A DNA stretch of 64,000 bases from Eleusine coracana subsp. coracana (lineage: Eukaryota; Streptophyta; Magnoliopsida; Poales; Poaceae), in NCBI GenBank assembly GCA_032690845.1, contig CM064431.1, positions 26,728,300 through 26,792,299 on the forward strand. The letters are read 5' to 3'. Numbering within the stretch: position 1 is the stretch's first letter; each line of letters begins with the position of its first letter. Shown in pieces: positions 44,890-53,879 of this stretch. The notes under the pieces are model-generated. The model was not told the DNA's origin. It made no database searches and was given only the letters and a program-made list of their open reading frames with translations. Made by a program: the position numbers and the translations under genes.

Positions 44890-45480
44890 CCGGTCATTTG
44901 TTGAGTGCACCCACTGTCAAGAATCCAATGAGTACCTCCACTCTTGTAGTTGACCCTGATGGTAGCCATAAGACAAGCACTAGAGGAAGAAGGGTTAGTA
45001 TCCAAAGCATTACTAAATTGACTTTCACTAACCTCATCATGGCAAGCCATGAGACCATCCTCATAATTAGGGATCCTTGCAATCCCCTCTTGAAGTCTTC
45101 TCCTTATAGGATAGTGTGGATCATGATACCTCCATTGACCATGACCATCCCCCATGTGTATCATCGAGGTCGATGTAGTAGTGGGAAGGATCATAGAGAC
45201 CAGTGACGTGCTCAAGCACGTGTCCCACTTGTGAGTGGAGCACAAGTATCATCTCCATTGCCCTCTCAATTAAGAGCTCATGCCTTCTGTTGATTACCTC
45301 CTCAAGTAAGAAACCCCTCTCAGGAGCTGTGATTTGTTGGAGGAGCTTGTCAATCACTTCAAGTGGAGCAATCCTCCGAAGACCTCTGAAGGAGTTTATC
45401 CTACACACAAGATCATAGATGCTCAATAGATTATCACAAAGGTCTTCATTCAAATTTCTCATAACTTCATCAAATTGAAA
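44890..45480 (-). pseudogene. pol: Protease core and upstream part of the SIRE-like polyprotein
   Basis: Reading leftward the frame ends in THWILDSGCTQQMTG, with the copia retropepsin Asp-Ser-Gly, and is cut about ten codons after the catalytic Asp by the inner element (CCGGT at 44890-44894). Upstream in another frame (45462-45121) is a helical region of uncertain identity (RINSFRGLRRIAPLEVIDKL). No CCHC knuckle could be read. The other half of the protease would continue at 36446. Confidence 0.8.
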
Positions 45481-45519
45481 GAAGAACTCCTGTTGCTGAG
45501 CTCGACGAATGCGCCAGAG

Positions 45520-46425
45520 TCAATCTTGTGGAGGAGGTGGGGGCGTTGGACTGGTAGAATCGATCATCTGAAATGATCGTGTGAGCAACGTAGATGGTGC
45601 TCCCTCTAAACCAATGCGTGGTCCACTTGAAGTGCTCAGAGTAGAACTTGGGATGACACTTGAGGTAGATCTTGATGAAGTGCTTGATGAAGAGCTTGGA
45701 GTAGGTCTTGATCCGAAGGGGTTGTAGAAGTTATTGCAAGACAATCTTGTAGAGGGATCAAAGAAGTTTGAGCTTGAAGCTATTTCTTCCCTTTTCTTGA
45801 GGATGCTTCATTTGCCTTGGAGGTCTTCTCCCCAGTCCAGCTTGCAGTGATCTTCTCATCATCAAAGAGCAACCCAATCACATCCTTGATGGAGAGACCC
45901 TTCTCCATGATGAGATCAAGGGTGATATAAAGGAGCTTGCTGCTAGGGACCAAGGTGAGGATCTTCTCGACTATCACAATCTTGGGGAGCTCGAAACTAG
46001 TTGCTCCAATCCTATCCACAATACCTCGCAAGCGAATAAGAGTCAAGTAAGACCTTATTCTCATTAGCACGAAAAGCAAATAACTCCTCAACAAGTGTAT
46101 CACTAGCATGACCAATAAAAGACTCACAAGCATCATCAGCACTATTCATACTAGAAGAGCAAGCAAGATTAGGAGAGCCAACATCATCAATCATCACATT
46201 AGGCACACTAGTAGAGCAACCTATCAAATCATCACTAGTAGAATCTAGGCACTCACTAAAACTAGGCACATCCACACAATCATCATTATCATATACATGA
46301 TCATCGGTAAAGGTATTGGCAGAGTCCACAAGTGTATCCATCAACTCATCCGAAATCATGGCATTTAGGTAGCTTTTCAAGCGATCCTTCCCTAAGCCAT
46401 GACCCGGCCCCGAATGGGATGACAT
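45520..46425 (-). pseudogene. gag: gag region of the SIRE-like element
   Basis: Three minus-strand frames cover it. The first (46425-46012) is acidic and Ser/Asp-rich (MSSHSGPGHGLGKDRLKSYL). The second (46142-45780) contains PKIVIVEKILTLVPSSKLLY and MEKGLSIKDVIGLLFDDEKI, which resembles the UBN2-type gag domain of copia elements, then a basic tail. The third (45744-45520) is Ser/Thr/Pro-rich. The expected longer gag domain is incomplete, so this gag is decayed or unusual. Confidence 0.6.
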
Positions 46426-46479
46426 CCCAACTCAATACGGTCACTACTCAAGGCAGTTAAGCCCTATGATGAGCACTTG

Positions 46480-46491
46480 ACTCTGATACCA
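46480..46491 (-). other. Primer-binding site of the SIRE-like element (tRNA-Met)
   Basis: ACTCTGATACCA on the plus strand, that is TGGTATCAGAGT on the minus strand, two bases after the LTR end. It matches the initiator tRNA-Met primer typical of copia elements. Confidence 0.88.
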
Positions 46492-46493
46492 CT

Positions 46494-48414
46494 TGAAAGG
46501 ACCGAGTGACCGAGAGGGGGGGGGGGTGAATCGGGAACTCGCGCTATGTACCAAATTCGCCAATTCCTAAAACCGACCACTCAAAACAACTCCTACACAT
46601 TTTTAGTGATGATCACACTAGCAAGATAATGAACCTATAAAAGGAACTACAACTTAAGCATACTAGTGGATCACACAAGGCAATACAATTCCTATGCAAG
46701 CTAGTGATAAAGACACGCGGAAGCAAACAACAAGCTAGCAAAGGAACCTACTCAGGCAATGCTACAAGATAAGGAATTAGAACACAAAAGCATGAGTAGT
46801 ACAATACATACAAGGGTGAGTATTAAGCCAATGCAACTCCTATACATGCTAGTGATCAAGTATGAAAATTAAACACTACTAGCAAGTAAAGAAGCCTATT
46901 CATGCAAGTCTACAAGGCAATCAACTAGAACAAGGTAATCACACAAGCATGAATAGCATGGTATATAAATGTGGAAAGTAATGCATCAAACTAAGGAGTA
47001 GAGTAAGAGATGGCTCATGTTTTTGAGGTCTCAGAAGAATGGCGCCTTCCCCTACTCCTTGTTGGACCACTCTCACCGGAGTACCGGTCCTTCCCGCCAC
47101 CAATATGGAGTTCTCGCCCATGAACCCGTAATCACTCCCGGAGTGAAGACACGATGTGCGTCACCGCTGCCACCAAGGCACAAGCTTGCCTCCTTTGAGA
47201 ACTTGTCGAACTCCTCGAGCCAACACGGGCGCTCACTATTGATGCCCCTTTCACCGGCGGGCTCAAACCGTGTACAAATGTGTGATGGCCTTCACAACCG
47301 ATCATGATAGGCTCAATCACCGATACTTAACCCGTCTAAGTCTCACCATAGACCAAGAGTAACAACCTAGATCACACCCTCAAGGACACCGTAGCCTTAG
47401 ATGTGCATCAATGCTCAAGTTACTCTCACTAGCACTCTCAAGATATGCAATATCTCCTCCTAGTGCTCTCTTCTTTCTCTCTTGGCTCTCACCAAATGCT
47501 CCAAGCAATTCCACTGGCCAAAAGAGGTCTCCAAGACCCCAACAACGAAGTTATATAGGCTTCCAACCTCAAACTAGCCGTTGCTCCACGAAATCAGCTT
47601 TCTGGGCCAACTGACCGGACTGTTCGGTCACTGCCTGACCGGGTCGTCCGGTCACTGCAGATCCTACTCCAACGGCTCTGCCCACTATTGATCTTCGTAC
47701 TGACTGGACCATCCGGTCAGCTGACCGAACCATCCGGTCAGACTTTCTCTCTCCATTACAGAGAGCTCCCAATTTGCGTCCTCTCTGTCTCGGCGTGTCT
47801 TTCATACAGACCGGACTGTCTGGTCTACCGACCGGACCATCCGGTCACTATTGATCCTTGCGCAGACAAATTCCTTGCAAACTGCTCTCTGTCCATTTGA
47901 TGATCGTACAATCCAGTCTCCACTGACCCCTCTGTCCAGTCACTTCGTCCAGAAGCTAAAACTCCTCGTCCTCGCTTGACTTCGTTTCCCGGCTTCTCCG
48001 AACAGCTCCTTGGATTCTCCACTATCACCTAGTGTCTGTGATTTCACAGATCATCCATGCATATCACCAACTAGTGTGACCTAAGAGACATGACCTAGAC
48101 CCCCTTGATAGTTCGGTTTTTTCTATGAACTCAAAGCCCTAACAACTAGACAAGTATTCCCAACAGTTGCTCTATAGCTTGTCCTTAACTTTGATCCATC
48201 TCCATCAACCCTTGGACTCCATCAAGCTCACAAGTCTCCATGCTTGTGGTCATTGTCATCCATCGCCAAGGCAGCCGTCAACAATCATCATAGAGTAGGA
48301 AAGGTTTCCTACACGAACAATACTCATGTAGATATTAGTCATATATTTCATGTTTGTCATTCATCACTAAAATATTCATACCTCAGGGTGACATCAATGG
48401 TCATGATCCTTACA
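46494..48414 (-). repeat. 5' LTR of the SIRE-like element (1921 bp)
   Basis: On the minus strand it starts TGTAAGGATCATGACC at 48414 and ends GGTCCTTTCA at 46494. TATATAA is on the minus strand at 47552-47558. A run of 11 G lies near its end (46516-46526). The palindrome cluster occupies 47613-47846, upstream of the TATA box. The segment with GGCGCCTTCCCCTACTCC and the ACCGGTCC motif at 47040-47095 is shared with both other SIRE LTRs. Confidence 0.9.
47613..47846. promoter_or_regulatory. Three pairs of CCGGACCGTCCGG-type palindromes in the SIRE 5' LTR
   Basis: Starts: 47613 (GACCGGACTGTTCGGTC) with 47637 (GACCGGGTCGTCCGGTC), 24 bp; 47702 (GACTGGACCATCCGGTC) with 47723 (GACCGAACCATCCGGTC), 21 bp; 47809 (GACCGGACTGTCTGGTC) with 47830 (GACCGGACCATCCGGTC), 21 bp. 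All lie 55-295 bp upstream, in element sense, of the TATA box. Another weak copy lies near 47910. Confidence 0.65.
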
Positions 48415-48592
48415 GACCCGCTGGGAGCACTAGATATGTTCTCATAAACCTTGCTGGCGGTGAAAGAGGCCATATAAGTGTAGACAAAGGCACAGGAGCA
48501 CACGACCCGCTGGGAGCACTAGATATGTTCTCATAAACCTTGCTGGCGGTGAAAGAGGCCATATAAATGTAAACAAAAGTTGTGCAGGGACG
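48415..48592. repeat. 89-bp tandem duplication next to the SIRE insertion
   Basis: The 89-bp unit 48415-48503 (starting GACCCGCTGGGAGCACTAG) is repeated from 48504 with few changes. The end of unit 1, CAGGAGCACAC before GACCC, resembles the sequence left of the SIRE element, AAGAGCACAC before GATCC (30097-30111). Confidence 0.85.
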
Positions 48593-50073
48593 ATACAAAA
48601 GTGATGAAGAGATGAGAGCAACAGATAAGAACGGCGAGAGGGCGTAATGTGCCGCTCATGCGAGGAATACATGTGTGCCTCCAAGAGTGCATCACTTCAT
48701 GTCCTTTCTACTGGCAAAACATGAGGTATATTTGTATATCATCAATACCTTCAAGAAGGCATCAGAAGATTCGGTTCAATAGACTAGAGAAAAGTAAAGC
48801 TTCAGGTGTAATCCAAAGTGTTGCCATGTAATTGATATAAGAAATTCTACAGCTTATAGAATATTTGATTTATTTAACCTCGATAGCTTAAGTTGCATGT
48901 CATATTACAAACAGGTATCTAACGACTGTTTACTCAATGTACATTCTGGTTTTTTTCTGAAACGTTCACAAAGAAACAATGGACACAATCAATCAAAAAT
49001 GGAATGGCTAACCATGTTCTGCTCATTCTTATTTTTGCAAGATTTTACTGAACTCTCATAGGATCAAAACTCTAAGCACCACAATGATTGTGGTAAACTT
49101 CAGACATTAATAGGAAAGCATCAGTTGTGTGAATCTAATTTGTAATGATTCAGTCACATGGCTAACAAGATCTTGGGATATACAGGAGGAGTAACGCAAA
49201 TCCATCCCTTTCGACAATATTTTGTTTCCAAATTCGTTTCTATTCAAAACATATCTAAGTAGATGCATTAATACTAAGTAGTAATTAAAATTTTTGAAAA
49301 ACATATGTTTTTTAGTTTTCAGAAAAATTAAAATATGTAATAAATAGAATATTTTGTTAGCAAATATCTATTCATAAATAACAAATATCTGGTCTAGCCG
49401 CACTACTAGCACGGATCACCTTGCTAGTTGCTACTGAACCAAGTTGTGCATTATTTTGAATCATGTTGAAAAAAAAAAGAATCTTGTTGATGGCTGAAAC
49501 TCCTCTTTGTAAGACATGGAACACAGGTTGTCATTCATATCAACATCTGGTGGTGAATATGTTCTACAGTTTTGCAAGTTCAACACAATTTTATTTTATC
49601 TGTGCTTTCTAGATTTGAGGCTTTATCTGTAGGATGCATTGGTTTTCCTTGGAAAAAGATCTCGTCTTCATACTAGCAAGTGGATGGTCAGGATGTCAGG
49701 CCAAACACTGGTTGTAATTTGTATTGTTATAACTGAAATTTCTGTTTTTTCTTGGAAAAAATTACAATAAGATCTCGTCTTCATACTAGCAAATGGATAG
49801 CCAGATTGTAAGCCAAACATTGATTTTAAATGGTACTGTTATCACTAAAATTTCTAACAGAGACAACTTCAGTATTTTGTATCATGTAGTTCATTTAGCC
49901 TTTCTGGACTAAAATGAAAAAAAAATGGTGTAGTATATTTAGCTGTTTTCCTGGTAGCAAAAAACATGGTGTAGTTTGTTTAGCTGTTTTCCTGCTATAA
50001 TTCAGGCATAACAAAATCTCATCATGCCTACGCCATGAAGCAAGGCGATCAAGCATGAAGTAGGTAAACAATA
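48593..50073. other. No gene seen; AT-rich DNA with local duplications
   Basis: No credible coding frame. Two local duplications stand out: a unit of about 100 bp around AAGATCTCGTCTTCATACTAGC at 49656 and 49771, and a unit of about 45 bp around TTTAGCTGTTTTCCTG at 49939 and 49979. Confidence 0.6.
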
Positions 50074-50229
50074 CTCCCTCTTTCCAAATATATAAGGATT
50101 TCTAGATTCCTGAGGTAGAAATAAGGAAGCAGGTGAAAAACGAATATGCCCCTCATCAATTACAATAATCGACAAAACACCCGGTAACCACAGCTCTCCG
50201 CTCTCGTCTACCACCACTGTAAACGAATG

Positions 50230-50373
50230 GGAGAGAGGATTTGGGAAAGCTTAGCACACAATTGTGGTGGCCTCCTGAGTTGTATTTATAATCAATGTAA
50301 TTAGGGTTACAACAGGAGAGGAGACTTGATCTCCAAGAAACCTAATACACATACAACACAAAATACATTAACA
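50230..50373 (-). repeat. 3' LTR of the small copia element (about 145 bp)
   Basis: The minus strand starts TGTTAATGTATTTTGTG at 50373 directly after a poly-G tract. It contains GTTGTAACCCTAATTACATT and TTATAAATACAACTCAGGAG, where TATAAATA is the likely promoter. The core is repeated at 52932-53007. The left boundary is approximate. Confidence 0.7.
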
Positions 50374-50589
50374 ACCCTCCCCCCCCCCCCCCCCCCCCCA
50401 CACACACACACATACCCCGCAGTCGCAGCGGGAGGCTCTTGGACGCAAAGGCTGAACCGGAAATCCTGGAGCAGTTGTACGGGGAGCCCTTTGGTCATAA
50501 TATCAGCAAACTGATGACTCGAGGGGACGTGTAGAACTCGAACCTGTCCAAGAGAGACCTTCTCACGCACAAAGTGGATGTCAATCTCA
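50374..50589 (-). pseudogene. pol: RNase H C-terminus and polypurine tract of the small copia element
   Basis: The frame reads VREKVSLGQVRVLHVPSSHQ, FADIMTKGLPVQLLQDFR and SLCVQEPPAATAG, the end of a copia RNase H, then runs into 21 G on the coding strand (plus 50379-50399), which is the polypurine tract much lengthened. At 50590 the frame is cut by a CACTA terminus. Confidence 0.85.
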
Positions 50590-51145
50590 CACTACAAGAA
50601 ATGTGACTTTCAATGACAAATATTAGGTGACAAAACAAAAAATTGTCACTACACACTCTCAATTTATGACGTTATTTAAGTGGGTAGCACATCTATGACA
50701 TGTATCATGCGTGCTATCAAAAAAGGCTTAGATAAAATCATCACAGATACTGTCTGCATTTTTACGACGGAAAGGGAATGCCGTTTTGTAACGAAACTAA
50801 ATGTCATTGACAGCAGTAGGCTTTAATGATGGACTTGTTGCATCACAACTTAAAATGCAGTTTGTCATTCCTCTTGGACAGTGGGCCAGAAGATGGCTGA
50901 GCAAATTGTGTTCGGTGGGCTGTATTATTTGGGCTATAACAGATGTGCCGAACTGTGCACATCGTATTTATGGGCTTTCTTATGTGAGTTGTATATGTGA
51001 GGCGTAATCTTGAACGGTTTGTGTGGTTACAATTTTGGAAGGAAACCATTGCAACTGCCCTAGATTGAGAGAATTTTGGCTCTCACTAAATACTTATTCG
51101 AGATTAATTTTACATGATTCAAATCACTTATTACACATAAATAAC
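50590..51145 (+). mobile_element. CACTA (En/Spm) terminus fragment
   Basis: CACTACAAGAAATGTGAC at 50590 is a CACTA terminal repeat start, and sub-terminal phrases such as TGACGACGG-like TTTACGACGG and GTGACAAAAC are typical. It splits the copia RNase H, which resumes at about 51150. The other terminus (TTTCTTGTAGTG) is not present and about 20-30 bp of copia coding sequence are missing, so this is a deleted insertion. No transposase. Confidence 0.65.
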
Positions 51146-51850
51146 TTGTTTGGATTGGATTGGAAGCCATGTAGACCGCACTCACATTATCACAATAGAC
51201 AACAATGGCACTGCGTAATGGCTGATGAAGCTCCTGCAACAACTGGTGCACCTAACAGCACTCCATGATGGCATGTGCAATAGCCTGATATTTTGCTTCC
51301 ATGCTAGAACGGGAAACTGTAGTCTGCTATTTGGAAGACCAAGATATCAAACCATCACCAAGGTAAACACAGTTGTCGGAAGTAGAGCATCGAGTGTCCA
51401 GACACCCGGCCTAATCCGCATCAGTGTAGGCGGTAAGTGTATCGTAGGAGGAGGAAGAAAAGATATGCAGACCGTAATCCAAAGAACCACGGATGTAACA
51501 AAGAATTCGCTTGACCATCTGCAAGTGAGGCTCTCGGGGATCAAGCATATAGAGACAACACTGTTGGACGGCATAAGCAATGTTAGAACAAGTCAGAGTA
51601 AGGTACTGGAGGGCGCCGGTGGGACTCAGATACTCGGTAGTGTCAGAAAACTGGAACACTATCTGTAGTAGAGAGCTTGGCCTTAGTGACGACAGGTGTA
51701 ACGATGGGGTGGCATTCAGACATACCAGCATGAAGAAGAAGATCCACTGTATACTACCGCTGATATAAGAACAAACCATCGGAGGACCGACGAACATCAA
51801 TGCCAAGGAAGAAGTGCAAATCACCCAAATCGGTCATAGCAAACTCCTTG
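51146..51850 (-). pseudogene. pol: RNase H and RT thumb of the small copia element
   Basis: Blocks in order: LSPTGALQYLTLTCSNIAYA, DPREPHLQMVKRILCYIRGS, LDYGLHIFSSSSY, YTDAD (first RNase H Asp, about 51415), then in other frames LLQELHQPLRSAIVVYCDNV and SAVYMASNPIQ (about 51245-51150). Several stops and shifts. It continues the RT at 51853. Confidence 0.85.
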
Positions 51851-51852
51851 TG

Positions 51853-52656
51853 CTACTCTCGAGTGATAGAGGACAACAAGGTTGAAGACGAAGCAGTGAG
51901 CACTATATCATCGATATCAAGAAGTATGTAAGCAGTGTCACCACCATGGCGAAGAATGAATAGGGAAGTATCTGTGACCGAAGCAATATAGCCCATGGAG
52001 CGAATGTGAGTAGCAAACCGTTGGTACCATGCACAACGCGCCTGCTTGAGGCCATAGAGGGACTTAACCAGCCAACAGACATGATTTGGATGATGAAGGT
52101 TCTCAAACCCGGACGGCTGCTGAAAGTGGACAGTTTTGTCCAAAGTATCATGGAGAAAAGCATTCTTCATTTTGAGCTGATGAATGGGCCAAGCGTGAGA
52201 GGCAGCAATATTTAAAACCACACGGTTTGTAGCTGGCTTGACAATCGGACTGAAGGTTTCATCAAAATCGATGCTCAGACATTGACAATATACGCACACG
52301 ACCCAACGACCCTTGTACCGACAAAGGGAACCATCCGAGAAAAAATTGTGCTTAAAGACCCATTTACCAGAAACAACATTAGCACCTGGACGCCGAGGAA
52401 CCAAAGTCCAGGCACCATTGCTGAGGAGAGCCTGAAACTCGTCCACCATAGCCTGCTTCAAGACCGGTTCAGCTAGGACAGCGTGATAGGTACCTGGAAT
52501 GGGAACTAAAGTTGAAGAAGTCACGGTGAGGTTCAGGTGTTCTTGGGGCTTCACGACAATGTCGTGCTTCGACCGAGTCATCATTTGTGGGCTTGAGAGT
52601 GGAGGAGGCACAGGAGCACGCCACGCCACGTGTGGCACAGGAGGCAGAGCAAACAC
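51853..52656 (-). pseudogene. pol: Reverse transcriptase of the small copia element
   Basis: A long open frame carries EFQALLSNGAWTLVPRRPGA, VVSGKWVFKHNFFSDGSLCR, DFDETFSPIVKPATNRVVLN, WPIHQLKMKNAFLHDTLDKT (Asn replaces the usual Val/Asp context), GFENLHHPNHVCWLVKSLYG, LKQARCAWYQRF and the active site YILLDIDDIVLTAS, where Tyr-Val-Asp-Asp has become Asp-Ile-Asp-Asp. The lineage differs from the SIRE element. The entry of the frame (52656-52580) is the Pro-rich linker. Confidence 0.9.
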
Positions 52657-52931
52657 CGTACGGGGGAGTCCGACGAGGCAGCCACAGGGGAACTAAGATC
52701 CTCAGAGATAGGTTCCGCAGCCGCACATAGTGAGGACGGTGGCGGAGACTCCGGAAGCGTGGCCGCGCGTAGCACAGGAGGAACATCGAGGCGGAGTGGT
52801 GCCTCGTCGGGTGTGATAGAGGGCACCAGCGCGGGCTCCGACCTAGGCACCAAGTTGTAGCCGGGCAAGACTAGTGGAACTAGTCCTCACGACTGGTATG
52901 AGGCGGTCGCCGAGGGAGTAGGCGGTCGGGC
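52657..52931 (-). pseudogene. Pro/Ser-rich linker upstream of the copia RT
   Basis: A minus-strand frame rich in Pro, Ala, Leu and Ser (LRLDVPPVLRAATLPESPPP) lies where the integrase-RT hinge is expected. At about 52900 it meets the 5' LTR fragment, so the integrase and everything upstream are deleted. Confidence 0.55.
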
Positions 52932-53007
52932 TCCTGAGTTGCATTTATAATCAATGTAATTAGGGTTACAACAGGAGAGGATACTTGATCTCCAAGAAAT
53001 ATAAGAC
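52932..53007 (-). repeat. 5' LTR fragment of the small copia element
   Basis: CTCCTGAGTTGCATTTATAA and ACAACAGGAGAGGATACTTG repeat the 3' LTR core at 50272-50345 with few changes. Neither LTR end is present. Confidence 0.8.
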
Positions 53008-53879
53008 TGCCTCCCTCGGCGCCGAGACGCTTACGGGCCCTTGCCAAGCTCACCGTCGAGCCTTGTGTGCCGCTGGCAAGCTCATGTTGGCTGTTTTCTT
53101 CCCTGGTCTGGCTTCCACCTCCCCTTGCTTCTGTTGGATGGGAAACAAGCCTAGGTCCACGGACTTCGCCGTCCCCCAGGACAGACTCGCCGCCATGCCA
53201 GCCATATGTGCGGAGGGGCAAGCCACACCTCTGGTCGGAAGAATCACCGAGATTGGAAGCACTGGAAGGAGGAGAATGGGGAGGTCGCCCACGCGAGGAT
53301 AGGGAAATGGGATAAGATTCGGTGGAGGAGTGTGCACATGTGTGGTCCTTATATTGTTGGACAAATGCCATCTGCTAGAAATCCTTATACTTCTGGACAG
53401 AGGGAGTAAACATCATCGAAAGTAATTCTATAAGCATATTTTGCTGAAGTAATTTAAAGCTGCCGCCATGAAGGAACTAAACCCTGAGTTGAGTTTGGGT
53501 GGGTGTGCAAATAATAGTTGTCACCAAGAACATAGCTAATATCTCTTGATACATAGTTCTTAAATGTGTATCATGTTTGTCTCCTGTCTTGTGAGAAGGC
53601 TTGACCTGTGAAGAAAATTCATTGTAAAATATGTTGGCTAGAACAACAAAATAAACTGTGTTTGCCTGCCTATTGCTTCCCCTTTTGCAGTTTTGCGGTC
53701 ATTCCTCATTTAGCTCCATTGCTTCCAGCAGTTTTATTTTTTGAAAGACTCAGAATCATTTTGTGTTCCGGTATGTATTAATAAAAATAAGTTGCTTCAT
53801 ATTAAGGGAAACGAGGTCAAACCATACAACTGGTAAAAACAAAAGAAAACTAAACTACCACCACCACATACAAAACCTG
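53008..53879. other. MITE right part, then non-coding DNA
   Basis: 53008-53406 is GC-richer DNA ending in the MITE terminus; its open frames are not recognisable. 53409-53879 has no coding signal. Confidence 0.5.

Larger units (their letters stand above)
30112..48414 (-). mobile_element. SIRE/Maximus-like Ty1-copia element, split by a nested insertion
   Basis: Minus-strand order from right: 5' LTR (48414-46494), tRNA-Met primer-binding site, gag, protease, [8438-bp insertion at 36452-44889], gag-pre-integrase, integrase, reverse transcriptase, RNase H, about 1.25 kb non-coding DNA, polypurine tract, 3' LTR (31784-30112). Without the insertion it is about 9.9 kb with 1.7-1.9 kb LTRs, the size of SIRE-lineage elements. 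The flanks GATCC (30107-30111) and GACCC (48415-48419) fit a 5-bp target duplication with one change. Confidence 0.85.
50230..53007 (-). mobile_element. Small Ty1-copia element, internally deleted
   Basis: Minus-strand order from right: 5' LTR fragment (53007-52932), linker, reverse transcriptase, RNase H, then polypurine tract and 3' LTR (50373-50230). Gag, protease and integrase are missing, and the 5' LTR is cut at both ends, so a large deletion joined the LTR to the pol linker. A CACTA end is inserted in the RNase H. Confidence 0.8.
50074..53406. mobile_element. Stowaway/Mariner-type MITE interrupted by a copia element
   Basis: The left end CTCCCTCTTTCCAAATATA... with AAGGATTTCTAG (50074-50105) has an inverted counterpart CTAGAAATCCTTATACTTC...GAGGGAG at 53374-53406. 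Both ends are bordered by TA (50072-50073 and 53407-53408), the usual target duplication. The original MITE would be a few hundred bp; the copia element at about 50230-53007 lies inside it. Confidence 0.75.

Noticed and set aside
50590..51145. Complete non-autonomous CACTA transposon
   Set aside because: Only one terminus (CACTACAAGAAA) is present, the opposite end is missing, and flanking copia codons are lost.
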